9,481 nt of DNA from JBAXPW01 sp037132015 (GTDB taxonomy: Bacteria > Patescibacteriota > Microgenomatia > UBA1406 > GWC2-37-13). The position numbers and the translations under genes are program-made. The stretch is taken from assembly GCA_037132015.1 (NCBI GenBank), contig JBAXPW010000058.1:1-9481 (forward strand), read 5' to 3'. Below the pieces are notes generated by a model. It searched no databases. It saw only the letters and a list, made by a program, of their open reading frames with translations, and had not been told where the DNA came from. This document shows positions 1 through 7,965 of the stretch, piece by piece; within the stretch, counting starts at the first letter, position 1, and each line of letters begins with the position of its first letter.

Positions 1-92
1 ATTATTTAGTTTTGATATAGTTTGATGTATGACATTTTCATTTCGGTTTGACAGTTGTTCTTAACGAATTGATTAGAATTTACGTTATATAT

Positions 93-120
93 TTCATTAT
101 TCTATATATACATATATAAT
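93..120 (+). promoter_or_regulatory. Likely promoter of the helicase-nuclease/pgeF operon
   Basis: A perfect -10 hexamer, TATAAT, lies at 115-120, and a weak -35 (TTCATT, 93-98, three of six consensus bases) precedes it with a 16-base spacer. The -10 ends nine bases before the ATG at 130, so the predicted transcript would have almost no leader. The GGAAG at 124-128 is one base from the ATG, too close to act as a ribosome binding site. The -10 lies inside an alternating AT dyad (TATATAT 103-109, ATATATA 112-118). A consensus -35 (TTGACA, 48-53) lies further up but has no well-spaced -10; the closest is TAGAAT at 74-79, with a 20-base spacer. Nothing else is visible in 1-129. Confidence 0.45.
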
Positions 121-129
121 GTCGGAAGC

Positions 130-3060
130 ATGGACATCAAAAAAGTATCTACTAATAAGGAACAAGAATTGGCAATTATGCATAATACTGATCCTCTTTT
201 GATAGTTGCAGGAGCGGGAACTGGCAAAACGTCGGTCATAATAGAGAAGATAAAGTTTATTTTAGATAATGGATTGGCAAAACCTGATGAGATATTAGCT
301 CTTACTTTTACAGAAAAAGCTTCGTTGGAAATGGAAGAACGGATAGATTTAGCATTACCTTATGGACTTTCTCCAAATTGGATATTAACATTTCATTCGT
401 TTGCTGATCGTATATTGAAAGAATATGGAATACATATTGGTATTAGTCCTGATTATACACTGTTGTCAAAGACTGAATCTATATTTTACTTCAAATCAAA
501 ACTGTATCAATTTGATCTTAAATATTTCAGACCTCTTGGCAATCCACAGAAGTTTATTTCGATACTCTTAAACTATTTTTCCAAATTACAAGACGAGGAT
601 ATTAGCTCTACAGAGTATGAAGAGTGGCTAGAAAAATTTGTCAAATTAGAGCATGATACAGACATAATAGAGCAATCAAGAGAGCTTGTTTCTTCATATA
701 AGTTATATAAGAATATAAAAGCACAAGATGGATATATGGATTTTTCAGATCTCATTTCTTATGCAATTGAACTTCTTAGAAAGCGTCCAAATATTGCTCA
801 AATATATCAAAAACAATTTAAATATGTCCTTATAGATGAGTTTCAAGATACAAATATTGCTCAATATGAATTAGTAAAACTTTTGTGCCCTCCGAATACA
901 AACCCAAAATTAACTGTTGTAGGTGATGATTCTCAAGCAATATATAAATTTAGAGGGGCATCTGTATCAAATATTCTTTCTTTTACGTCTGATTATCCAA
1001 CTGCTAAACAAATTACTTTAGTCAAAAATTATCGTTCTACACAAACAATTCTCGATACGTCATATAAAGCTATCAAGTATAACGATCCAGACACACTAGA
1101 ATGTAAGTTGGGTATTTCAAAACAATTGATCGGTCAACAAAGTGGTAGCCCAGACGATGTGCAATTTCAACTTTTCCGAAGATCCAATGACGAGGCTTCC
1201 TATATCGCGAATGAAATATTAAAGGAAATGAGCAATAGTGATAGATCATATCGTGATTTTGCACTTCTAGTAAGAGCCAACAGCCATGCAGATACACTCA
1301 TCAGTGAACTTGAAAGATACAATATACCGTATCAATTTCTTGGACCTGAGAGTCTTTTTCGTCGACCTGAAATTAAAGATCTGATTGCTTATCTTAAAGT
1401 TCTTGTCAATATAGATGATACTGTCTCTCTCTATCGAGTGCTCCACATGGGAATATTTCATATAGACGGAACTGATATGAATGCGCTTCTTCTTTTTTCT
1501 AAAAAATCAGCATTACCTCTTTTTCGCTCAATAACAATCTATCTTTCACTATTGAATGATAATACTGATACGAAATTGGAAACTTATAAGCCATATCTAC
1601 CTAGTCTTTCAGAAGAAACTCAAAAAATACTCATAACTATTGTTGGAATAATAAATAAACATATTCAAACATTAAAATTTAAATCCGCAGGAGAGTTATT
1701 ATTTGAATTTTTAAGTCTATCAGGAGAATTGGAACGTATGACAAACGCAGAATCTCCAGAAGATGAAAATCGAATTCAAACAATATCACATTTTTTTACA
1801 AAACTTAAAGATCGAGAACACAGAGAATCTGATAATAGCGTATTTTCTGTCGTTGAATACCTCGATATGGTACTTGATCTGGGCGACTCTTCTTCAAATA
1901 GTGATTCAGATACAACAATTGATGCAGTACAGATAATGACAATTCATGGTTCAAAAGGATTGGAGTTTCCAGTCGTTTTTATCTCAAGTCTTATACAGGG
2001 ACGATTCCCAACTTATGAAAAGAAGGATCCTATTGCTATTCCTTCAGAACTTATCAAAGAAACTCTCCCCGAAGGCGACTACCACCTCCAAGAAGAACGG
2101 AGATTATTTTACGTTGCAATGACTCGTGCAAAAGAAAAATTATATCTCACTACTTCAAAATTATATGGGGAAGGAAAGCGCGAGCGTAAAGTTTCCCAAT
2201 TTGTAGCTGAAGCACTTGGAAAAGAAATCATAACTCAAGCAAATGAAATACAGCATGATGAACAAGAACAACTCTCTATATTTGAATTTAAAAAACCAAA
2301 TAATCCTCCTATAAAAGACCCCGTCATCTTGAATCAATTTTCATATTCACAACTTGAAAATTTCAATACATGCCCACTTCAATATAAATATCAACATATA
2401 CTCAAACTTCCAACAATATCTGGTCATTCAGCAAGTTTAGGCGATAGTATTCATCGATCACTCCAACGATTTTATATAGAATATAAACATAATCCACAGG
2501 TGTCAGTTGAAGAGTTAGTTCATTTTTTTCACAAATCATGGATACCAATTGGTTTTGATTCTGAAACTCAACAGGAGCATATAAAAATAGAAGGTGAAAA
2601 AATGTTACGTACTTACTTTAAAACGTTTCATACCGAATATATTTCTATCATATCGCTTGAAACTGTCTTTAAAATCAAACTCAGTAATGATATCACCATT
2701 AACGGGAAAATTGATCGTATAGATCAAGGCTCTGAAGGAGAAATAGAAATTATAGACTACAAAACAGGAAAAATGCCTGAGGATAAAAAGTTAAAAAATA
2801 ATTTACAACTTTCCATTTATGCTCTTGCCTCTATAGATAAGAGTCTCTTAAATATTCCTCTTGAAAAAGTCAAGATGAGCTTTATTTATCTAAGTACGAA
2901 CGAAAAAAAATCATTTACAAGAACTTCGGAGGAGTTACTCAAAGTAAAAGAGGATATTTTCACTTCTGTTGATATTATACGATCTTCTCATTTTGAGCCA
3001 AAAGTAGGTCCGTGGTGTAACTTTTGTCCATTTAAAATGATTTGTGAGGAATGGAAATAA
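130..3060 (+). CDS. UvrD/PcrA-type (SF1A) DNA helicase with C-terminal RecB/AddB-like Fe-S nuclease domain
   Basis: Predicted ATP-driven 3'-5' DNA helicase fused to a PD-(D/E)XK nuclease, acting in DNA-end processing or recombinational repair. The SF1 motifs appear in order: Q motif (NKEQ, residues 9-12), Walker A AGAGTGKT (27-34), TFTEKA (Ia), Walker B DEFQD (236-240), GDDSQAIYKFRG (III), NYRS (IV), GSKGLEF (607-613, V) and YVAMTRA (661-667, VI). The nuclease occupies about residues 740-976 and has the RecB catalytic set: H775, D862 (GKID), D876 and K878 (DYKTGK). C748 plus C963, C966 and C972 (C-x2-C-x5-C) reproduce the AddB cluster-binding pattern, so a 4Fe-4S cluster is predicted. The start at 130 is chosen because the Q motif begins only nine residues later. 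The stop overlaps the pgeF start by one base. No residue looks lost, so the enzyme should be active. A role like AddAB or AdnAB is inferred; no partner subunit is in the window. Confidence 0.93.
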   Translation: MDIKKVSTNKEQELAIMHNTDPLLIVAGAGTGKTSVIIEKIKFILDNGLAKPDEILALTFTEKASLEMEERIDLALPYGLSPNWILTFHSFADRILKEYGIHIGISPDYTLLSKTESIFYFKSKLYQFDLKYFRPLGNPQKFISILLNYFSKLQDEDISSTEYEEWLEKFVKLEHDTDIIEQSRELVSSYKLYKNIKAQDGYMDFSDLISYAIELLRKRPNIAQIYQKQFKYVLIDEFQDTNIAQYELVKLLCPPNTNPKLTVVGDDSQAIYKFRGASVSNILSFTSDYPTAKQITLVKNYRSTQTILDTSYKAIKYNDPDTLECKLGISKQLIGQQSGSPDDVQFQLFRRSNDEASYIANEILKEMSNSDRSYRDFALLVRANSHADTLISELERYNIPYQFLGPESLFRRPEIKDLIAYLKVLVNIDDTVSLYRVLHMGIFHIDGTDMNALLLFSKKSALPLFRSITIYLSLLNDNTDTKLETYKPYLPSLSEETQKILITIVGIINKHIQTLKFKSAGELLFEFLSLSGELERMTNAESPEDENRIQTISHFFTKLKDREHRESDNSVFSVVEYLDMVLDLGDSSSNSDSDTTIDAVQIMTIHGSKGLEFPVVFISSLIQGRFPTYEKKDPIAIPSELIKETLPEGDYHLQEERRLFYVAMTRAKEKLYLTTSKLYGEGKRERKVSQFVAEALGKEIITQANEIQHDEQEQLSIFEFKKPNNPPIKDPVILNQFSYSQLENFNTCPLQYKYQHILKLPTISGHSASLGDSIHRSLQRFYIEYKHNPQVSVEELVHFFHKSWIPIGFDSETQQEHIKIEGEKMLRTYFKTFHTEYISIISLETVFKIKLSNDITINGKIDRIDQGSEGEIEIIDYKTGKMPEDKKLKNNLQLSIYALASIDKSLLNIPLEKVKMSFIYLSTNEKKSFTRTSEELLKVKEDIFTSVDIIRSSHFEPKVGPWCNFCPFKMICEEWK
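3046..3050 (+). promoter_or_regulatory. Ribosome binding site that fixes the pgeF start
   Basis: GAGGA lies nine bases before the ATG at 3060 and directly touches the ATG at 3051. Only the downstream ATG has workable spacing, so the start at 3060 is preferred over 3051. This is the only good Shine-Dalgarno sequence in the window, and it sits inside the helicase coding region, as expected for an operon-internal gene. Confidence 0.65.
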
Positions 3061-3731
3061 TGAAAAACATAGCACCAACACCATATTTTTTCTTTGGAAC
3101 AAAAGCTATATTAATAAACAACTTCATCCACACGTTCGAACCATTTTTACAACAAAAATTAATTTCTGTTTCATTAAATCAAACTCATTCAGATAACATT
3201 TGCCTCATAGAAGAACCCCTCACAGAAGATACAACGTTTGATAATTATGATGCAGTCATTTCAACACAAAGTAACATTCTATTAAGTATAAAAACAGCAG
3301 ATTGTGTCCCAATGATATTTGCTGATGCAAAAAAACATTTCATAGCAATTTCACATCAGGGATGGAGAGGATGTTTGTCAAAATTACCTATAAAGGTTAT
3401 TTCAAAAATGATAGAACTTGGTTCAAAAAAGGAAGACATATTGATATATATTGGTCCTGCAATAAAAGCTTGTTGTTATAAGCTATATGGAGAAAGATTT
3501 GATCTTTTTTATCAAAAAGATGCTATATTACCATCATATATACATAAAAATAGTGAGCATTATATGCTTGATCTTCAGTTATATATTTCAGCTATGCTAA
3601 CTCATTTTGGAATATTAGAATCAAATATTTCAACGATAGCACTGTGTACAAAATGTAACTCCGATGTATACTATTCTTACCAAGTAGGTGATAAAAGCAT
3701 GCATAATGTATCTGCTGTAGTCCAAATCTAA
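3060..3731 (+). CDS. pgeF: PgeF/YfiH family (laccase-domain, DUF152) purine nucleoside phosphorylase
   Basis: Zinc enzyme of the YfiH/YlmD/LACC1 family. Characterised members phosphorolyse adenosine and inosine, and E. coli PgeF edits L-Ser out of peptidoglycan precursors; old annotations say polyphenol oxidase. Visible motifs (223-residue numbering) are NQTHSD with H43, KTADCVP with C82, and HQGWRG with H99, the probable zinc ligands. The C82-H99 spacing of 17 equals that reported for YlmD. IGPAIKACCY and CTKCNSDVYYSYQ further on are also family signatures. The length is normal for a compact family member (about 220-280). The start at 3060 overlaps the helicase stop (TAATG) and is supported by GAGGA nine bases upstream; a start at 3051 would add three residues. 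Translation is probably coupled to the helicase gene. The co-occurrence with a DNA-repair enzyme suggests no specific shared pathway. Family assignment is secure, physiological substrate is not. Confidence 0.9.
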   Translation: MKNIAPTPYFFFGTKAILINNFIHTFEPFLQQKLISVSLNQTHSDNICLIEEPLTEDTTFDNYDAVISTQSNILLSIKTADCVPMIFADAKKHFIAISHQGWRGCLSKLPIKVISKMIELGSKKEDILIYIGPAIKACCYKLYGERFDLFYQKDAILPSYIHKNSEHYMLDLQLYISAMLTHFGILESNISTIALCTKCNSDVYYSYQVGDKSMHNVSAVVQI

Positions 3732-3784
3732 CTTTATTCCTTCTATTCATATCTAAAAAGTATATTTTCAATATCAATTAGGTA

Positions 3785-3790
3785 TATAAT
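3785..3790 (+). promoter_or_regulatory. -10 element abutting the GT2 glycosyltransferase start
   Basis: A perfect TATAAT ends immediately before the ATG at 3791 and six bases before a second in-frame ATG at 3797. If it works as a -10, transcription would begin near 3797, giving a leaderless message that starts with the second ATG. The best -35-like sequence (TTTTCA, 3765-3770) has only a 14-base spacer, too short, so the promoter is unproven. The 59-base spacer from 3732 to 3790 otherwise holds nothing recognisable, including no terminator hairpin after pgeF. Confidence 0.35.
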
Positions 3791-5272
3791 ATGATCATGA
3801 TTCAGATAGTACATAGCGATTGGTTTCGAAAATTGGGAGAAATATTATTACCATTATTAACATGGTTATTGATAACGTTTCCCATATGGATGTCCCCTTT
3901 TCACCCAGCTGTCGTCGCTTATTTTATTATTGCATTTAACGTATACTTTTTGTACAAAGCGTTTACTACCTCTGTGAACGCAACGTTGGCATTTCGAAAT
4001 ATTCTTTTTCATCAAAAGATACCGTATATTAAGAAGATAAAAAACCTAAAAAATATTGAAAAAATCAATCACTTCATTATCATTCCAAACTACAAAGAAC
4101 CATTATACAAGCTCGAAGAAACTATAGATCGAATACTCTCAAATGATTACAACATGGGAAATATGCATCTTGTGTTAGCTTTTGAAAAACGTGAAATTGA
4201 GGCTATTGAAAAAGAAACATATTTTAGGAAAAAATACAAAAATAAATTTACTGATATTATAAGTAGTTATCATGTATTAGTTGCTGGAGAAGCTCCCGGA
4301 AAAGCAAGCAATCAGACCTTTGCAGCAAAAATAATCGATCGATACGCACTCAAAAAAGAAATGGATCCTGACTTTACAATACTGACAATATGTGATGCTG
4401 ACAGTCTATTGCCAGATAATTTTTTTTCATATTTAACATATGAATTTTTAAAGGATCCTGATAGGAGATTTCATTTTTATTGGGCCCCCGTTCTTTTATA
4501 TAACAACTTTTGGCAACTCCCTTTTTTTGTACGCATGCAAGCAACAATGTCATCCATCTTACGTCTTGCGTTCCTATCTCAAAAAGAGGAACTCATACAA
4601 GTCTCAACATACTCAACTAATTTATGGTTACTAAAATCACTCAATTTCTGGGATGTTGATATCATACCTGAAGACTGGCACATACATCTTCAGGCTTTTT
4701 TTACCTATGGAGAAAAAGTTAGGACTATTGCTCTCTATACAATCGTAAATGGAGACGCTGTATTTGCTGGGACCTTCTTAAAAACGCTCTCAAATAGATA
4801 TGAGCAAGAAAAACGTTGGGCTTGGGGAGCGACTGATGTAGCATATGCATGGCACAAACTTTTTACAACCCCTCATATTCACTGGTTTCCAAAGGTAAAA
4901 AAAATTCTATTTTTAGCAGAGACTCATCTATTGTGGCCAACTTCCTTTTTTATGCTTACATTGAGTGCGTCAGTTCCACCCCTTATCAATTCTAATTTTA
5001 AACGAACTGTTCTTGGTTTTATTTTGCCACAAATGTCTGGGTTCATCTTGACGATTTCAACTTTATTACTTGCGATTTATATATATCTTGATATTAAATT
5101 ACGTGAAGAAGTAAAGATAAAAACACATCCTTCAAGCTTACCTTTACTTCTTATTCAATGGTATTTGATGCCTGTAGTTTCCTTTCTCTTGTCTTCTTTG
5201 CCAGCACTCGATGCTCATACCCGAATGTTATTGGGCAAAAAGATCATTTATAAAGTAACGGAAAAAGTATAA
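3791..5272 (+). CDS. Membrane GT2 glycosyltransferase with cellulose-synthase-like signature
   Basis: Predicted inner-membrane family 2 glycosyltransferase that moves sugar from a nucleotide donor on the cytoplasmic face. Two hydrophobic segments (about residues 18-34 and 40-58) precede the catalytic domain (about 90-360), which opens with IIIPNYKEP (P99-P104). It contains EAPGKASN, the metal-binding D202-A-D204, an E294-D295 pair in PEDWH in the place of the TED motif, and Q339-EK-R342-W343, a QxxRW motif. Three or four further membrane segments follow (about 370-394, 406-437, 450-475). This D, DxD, ED, QxxRW arrangement between membrane segments is that of processive synthases such as cellulose or hyaluronan synthase, but the sequence does not prove processivity, and no PilZ domain is seen. 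ATGs at 3791 and 3797 compete for the start; a weak AGG (3780-3782) favours the first, the -10 spacing the second. The GT-C gene starts 21 bases downstream. Sugar and acceptor are unknown. Confidence 0.85.
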   Translation: MIMIQIVHSDWFRKLGEILLPLLTWLLITFPIWMSPFHPAVVAYFIIAFNVYFLYKAFTTSVNATLAFRNILFHQKIPYIKKIKNLKNIEKINHFIIIPNYKEPLYKLEETIDRILSNDYNMGNMHLVLAFEKREIEAIEKETYFRKKYKNKFTDIISSYHVLVAGEAPGKASNQTFAAKIIDRYALKKEMDPDFTILTICDADSLLPDNFFSYLTYEFLKDPDRRFHFYWAPVLLYNNFWQLPFFVRMQATMSSILRLAFLSQKEELIQVSTYSTNLWLLKSLNFWDVDIIPEDWHIHLQAFFTYGEKVRTIALYTIVNGDAVFAGTFLKTLSNRYEQEKRWAWGATDVAYAWHKLFTTPHIHWFPKVKKILFLAETHLLWPTSFFMLTLSASVPPLINSNFKRTVLGFILPQMSGFILTISTLLLAIYIYLDIKLREEVKIKTHPSSLPLLLIQWYLMPVVSFLLSSLPALDAHTRMLLGKKIIYKVTEKV

Positions 5273-5293
5273 CGATTTTATTGACAATACATC

Positions 5294-6622
5294 ATGAACA
5301 TACTCACTTTTTTCACCACTCAAACACCTTTCAAATTTTTCATAGAAAATGTATGGCGTGATGAAGCGTATTCAGTTGTTCTTTCAAAACAATCATGGAT
5401 TGAACTCTTTTTTTATACAGCAAAAGATTTTAATCCTCCTCTCTATTATTTGATATTAAAAATTTGGATGTTGATATTTGGATCATCGGCTATATCCATT
5501 CGTATGATATCTGTATTGTGTTTTATACTATTTTTATATGTTATATTTCTCTTTTTAAAAAATATTCTACGAGTACCACAACATTATACATATGGATATC
5601 TTATATTATTTTTAATGAATCCAATCCTCCAATACTACGCATTTGAGGCCCGAATGTATATGATGTTTGTTCTTTTGAGTAGTTTATCGATCTATACTTT
5701 TTTAAAAAAAGACATAAAGTTATATATTATTTTTACGTGTGCTGGTCTCTATACGCATTATTTTATGGTCTTTGTTATTTTTATTGAATTTATTCATCAC
5801 CTAATTACTCATAAAAAAAATGTATTTTTAAAACATTTTGTATATTATCTCTATCCAATTATTATTTTTATTCCTTGGATTATATTTGTGGCAATTTATA
5901 AACAATTTACGGATGGAAAATTTTGGATAGAAAAACCTTTACAAATTGACTTTCTTCATGTTCCTGCATATATTTACACAGGATATGAACGTCCTTTTAA
6001 TTATTTAATCGAAAATAATTTACATATTTATTCTGATTTAGCACTGTTTTCAAGTGTATTGATATTTGCTGTATTAGCCTATTTATTGTTTAATAAACAT
6101 AATCGCTTTAATTCATTGTTTGTAATACTTGCAGTATGGGGTTTGGGAATACCATATATGATTCATATGGTCTCATTTATACAACCTATTTTTTTACCTC
6201 GATATCTTATATTTACAACTCCCGGATTAATATTACTATTTATATATTCTATTGAACAAATTCCTCAGTATCTTAAAGTCTCTATCCTTACTGTTCTTCT
6301 TTTTTTCACTTTTTCATATGGAACTATACAAATTCAACATCGTACAAGAGATACATTTGAAACACTCTTCAAAACTATCAATCATGAAGCTAAAAATGGT
6401 GATGTGGTGTATGTTACGGACGCTTTATTTTATTTCGTAGCGGAATACTATTTTAAAATTGATAAGGTTTATATCTATAACATCGATTACGGTTCAATTC
6501 CCTCGTATACAGGCAAATCTCTTATTCCAGCTTCACATGTAACAAATATGCTACCTCCATACCCTATAAGAGCATTTGTAATAACAGGACAGCATGAATA
6601 TCATATTGTTTCTCAACCTTAA
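5294..6622 (+). CDS. Multi-spanning GT-C glycosyltransferase (GT39/ArnT-like)
   Basis: Predicted integral membrane transferase of the GT-C fold, which uses a polyprenyl-phosphate sugar on the outer face of the membrane. Visible family marks are the acidic pair in WRDEAYS (D23-E24) of the first external loop, DFNPPLYY (D45-Y52), R and Y in FEARMYMM, the THYF segment and a late LPRYLIF. About eight or nine hydrophobic segments lie between residues 65 and 350. A polar tail of roughly 90 residues follows, probably exposed outside. The N-terminus is short: only about 20 residues precede WRDEA, without a clear first membrane helix, and a TGA at 5282-5284 blocks any extension. There is no Shine-Dalgarno sequence before the ATG at 5294. 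It lies 21 bases after the GT2 gene and is probably co-transcribed. Its stop overlaps the convergent folC stop by two bases, with no terminator visible. Lipid donor, sugar and acceptor (glycan, lipid or protein) cannot be read from the sequence. Confidence 0.8.
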   Translation: MNILTFFTTQTPFKFFIENVWRDEAYSVVLSKQSWIELFFYTAKDFNPPLYYLILKIWMLIFGSSAISIRMISVLCFILFLYVIFLFLKNILRVPQHYTYGYLILFLMNPILQYYAFEARMYMMFVLLSSLSIYTFLKKDIKLYIIFTCAGLYTHYFMVFVIFIEFIHHLITHKKNVFLKHFVYYLYPIIIFIPWIIFVAIYKQFTDGKFWIEKPLQIDFLHVPAYIYTGYERPFNYLIENNLHIYSDLALFSSVLIFAVLAYLLFNKHNRFNSLFVILAVWGLGIPYMIHMVSFIQPIFLPRYLIFTTPGLILLFIYSIEQIPQYLKVSILTVLLFFTFSYGTIQIQHRTRDTFETLFKTINHEAKNGDVVYVTDALFYFVAEYYFKIDKVYIYNIDYGSIPSYTGKSLIPASHVTNMLPPYPIRAFVITGQHEYHIVSQP

Positions 6623-7908
6623 AAATAAAATTTTGATTTACAATATTTCAAAACCTCTGTAACGAGATATAACGATCCAGTAATCACAATTATTGGATGC
6701 TCTTGTGATAATGCATATTCAATCGCCTTCTCTACTTTTTTTTGAATATTCACATCTTTAAAACCTTGAGATTCAAAGAGATTTTTAATCACATCTGGAT
6801 CTTCTGAATAATCTCGCAAATCTGTCATGTGAGCAAAAAAGGATGTGATCAATACTTGAGATGCCTCACCACTTATCATCTCAACCATTTGTTTGATATC
6901 CTTTCCTTTTTTAAATGCAACAAGAAATATTTTATTCCTTTTTGGAAACTTAGACTCAAGTCCATTTAAAAACGACTCCATTTTTTGTGGATTATGGGCA
7001 CCATCTATTATGACAATTTTTTTTCCAATGGTAAGAACTTGATACCTTCCAGCTAATTGAATATTTGATAGATTTTCATAAATTTTTTTAATTTGTATGT
7101 TAAATTTAAATTTTTGACTTAACTCCTCGAGAGTAGCTAATGCTAAAGATGCATTCTCTATCTGATAAGCTCCTTCAAGATTGAGTTTAATTGTATCGAG
7201 TTGAAGCTGTTTGTAATGGAAGTCAAAAGCAATATGCTTATCATTGTCTTGATTGTCATAATGCACTCCCTTTTGAATATATTGGACCACATTGCCTGTT
7301 TCTTTTGCCACATCATTTATTATTTGTGTATATTCCATATCCTGATGAAGTGATATCACAATATTACCAGTATGAATTATTTTAGCTTTTTGATATGCAA
7401 TTTCTTCCTTTGTATTCCCAAGTATTGCAGTATGATCAAGTCCAAGTCGTGTGATAACGCTTATTTTATCTGGATTTGAAATCACATTAGTACCGTCAAG
7501 CATGCCACCCATTCCAGTTTCAATAACTGCATAATCAACTTTTTCACTATAAAAAATATAATACGCGAGAGAAATTAATGTTTCAAAATAGGTTGGCTGA
7601 CCAAGTGAGGATTTTGTTATCTCTTCAAGAATGGGAATAATATCATTCAAATATGCTATGCATGATGTCTCACAAAGCAATTGATGATTTATCTGAAAGC
7701 GCTCTCGTAGATCATAAATATGTGGTTTAAAATGAAGCCCCGTCTTAAACCCTTGCCCTTGAAGAAGAGAAGAAAGTATATATGCCGTCGATCCTTTACC
7801 CGATGTCCCTGCGATATGAATGACCTTTAATTTTTCTTGAGGATTCCCGAGTAAATAAAGGATTTTTTTACATCGTTCAAGTCCCAGTTCTCCCGGAAAT
7901 TTAATCAT
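6619..7908 (-). CDS. folC: Folylpolyglutamate synthase (Mur ligase family)
   Basis: Cytoplasmic ATP-dependent ligase that adds glutamate to folates, retaining them in the cell and improving them as cofactors. Numbering from the ATG at 7908: LGLER (8-12), the P-loop GTSGKGS (34-40), ERFQIN of the folate-binding region, ETGMGG (130-135) with LDGTNV, DHTAILG followed by IAYQKAK, and D302-GAHNP at the start of the C-terminal domain. A few usually conserved positions differ: the common SPH motif reads KPH, and KAGI reads KAKI. The ATG at 7908 is the first standard start, but the frame continues upstream with FolC-like sequence, so the real protein is probably about 19-20 residues longer. Its 3' end overlaps the GT-C stop tail to tail. 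It lies downstream of the amidotransferase on the same strand and near the divergent glyA, which also uses folate. A second activity as dihydrofolate synthase is possible but cannot be read here. Confidence 0.9.
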   Translation of the reverse strand: MIKFPGELGLERCKKILYLLGNPQEKLKVIHIAGTSGKGSTAYILSSLLQGQGFKTGLHFKPHIYDLRERFQINHQLLCETSCIAYLNDIIPILEEITKSSLGQPTYFETLISLAYYIFYSEKVDYAVIETGMGGMLDGTNVISNPDKISVITRLGLDHTAILGNTKEEIAYQKAKIIHTGNIVISLHQDMEYTQIINDVAKETGNVVQYIQKGVHYDNQDNDKHIAFDFHYKQLQLDTIKLNLEGAYQIENASLALATLEELSQKFKFNIQIKKIYENLSNIQLAGRYQVLTIGKKIVIIDGAHNPQKMESFLNGLESKFPKRNKIFLVAFKKGKDIKQMVEMISGEASQVLITSFFAHMTDLRDYSEDPDVIKNLFESQGFKDVNIQKKVEKAIEYALSQEHPIIVITGSLYLVTEVLKYCKSKFYF

Positions 7909-7965
7909 TGGTGCACGCGGAATGGTACGATCCAGATATTCAAGAAAATCCTTATATGACTTAAT
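7909..7965 (-). other. folC: In-frame N-terminal extension of folC without a standard start codon
   Basis: Reading upstream from the ATG at 7908, the same frame stays open to a TAA at 7993-7995. The last 19 codons, from ATT at 7965, read x-KSYKDFLEYLDRTIPRAP. This looks like the usual FolC N-terminal helix (a YxxxLEYL-type stretch some 20 residues before LGLER). No ATG, GTG or TTG occurs in frame in this interval. Candidate initiators are ATT (7965-7963), ATA (7968-7966) and CTG (7935-7933), with no Shine-Dalgarno before any of them. A TATAAT on the minus strand (7969 to 7964) overlaps the ATT. If it were the real -10, the transcript would begin near 7957, inside this extension, and the ATG at 7908 would be the start. 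Confidence 0.5.

Noticed and set aside
48..79. TTGACA (48-53) with TAGAAT (74-79) as the helicase promoter
   Set aside because: The -35 is perfect, but the spacer is 20 bases and no better -10 lies at 16-18 bases. The perfect TATAAT at 115-120 near the start codon is preferred.
573..1461. Antisense open frames within the helicase gene
   Set aside because: They are 60-74 codons, resemble no family, and lie opposite conserved helicase sequence, so they are by-products of the real frame.
3051..3059. ATG at 3051 as the pgeF start
   Set aside because: The only Shine-Dalgarno sequence (3046-3050) touches this ATG but is nine bases from the ATG at 3060, which also makes a classic TAATG stop-start overlap.
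5281..5286. TTGACA just before the GT-C gene as a -35 element
   Set aside because: A -10 would have to lie inside the coding region around 5303-5309, which is a T-rich run with no matching hexamer. The gene is also only 21 bases from the preceding one.
5294..5360. The GT-C protein as an N-terminally truncated gene
   Set aside because: It lacks an obvious first membrane helix, but the frame is closed by TGA 5282-5284, the rest of the protein is intact, and short N-termini before the WRDEA motif may be normal for this subfamily. There is no evidence of a frameshift in the 21-base spacer.
6603..6646. Inverted repeat (6603-6609 with 6640-6646) as a bidirectional terminator at the convergent stops
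   Set aside because: The stem is seven base pairs, six of them A-T, with a loop of 30 bases, too weak to call in such AT-rich sequence.
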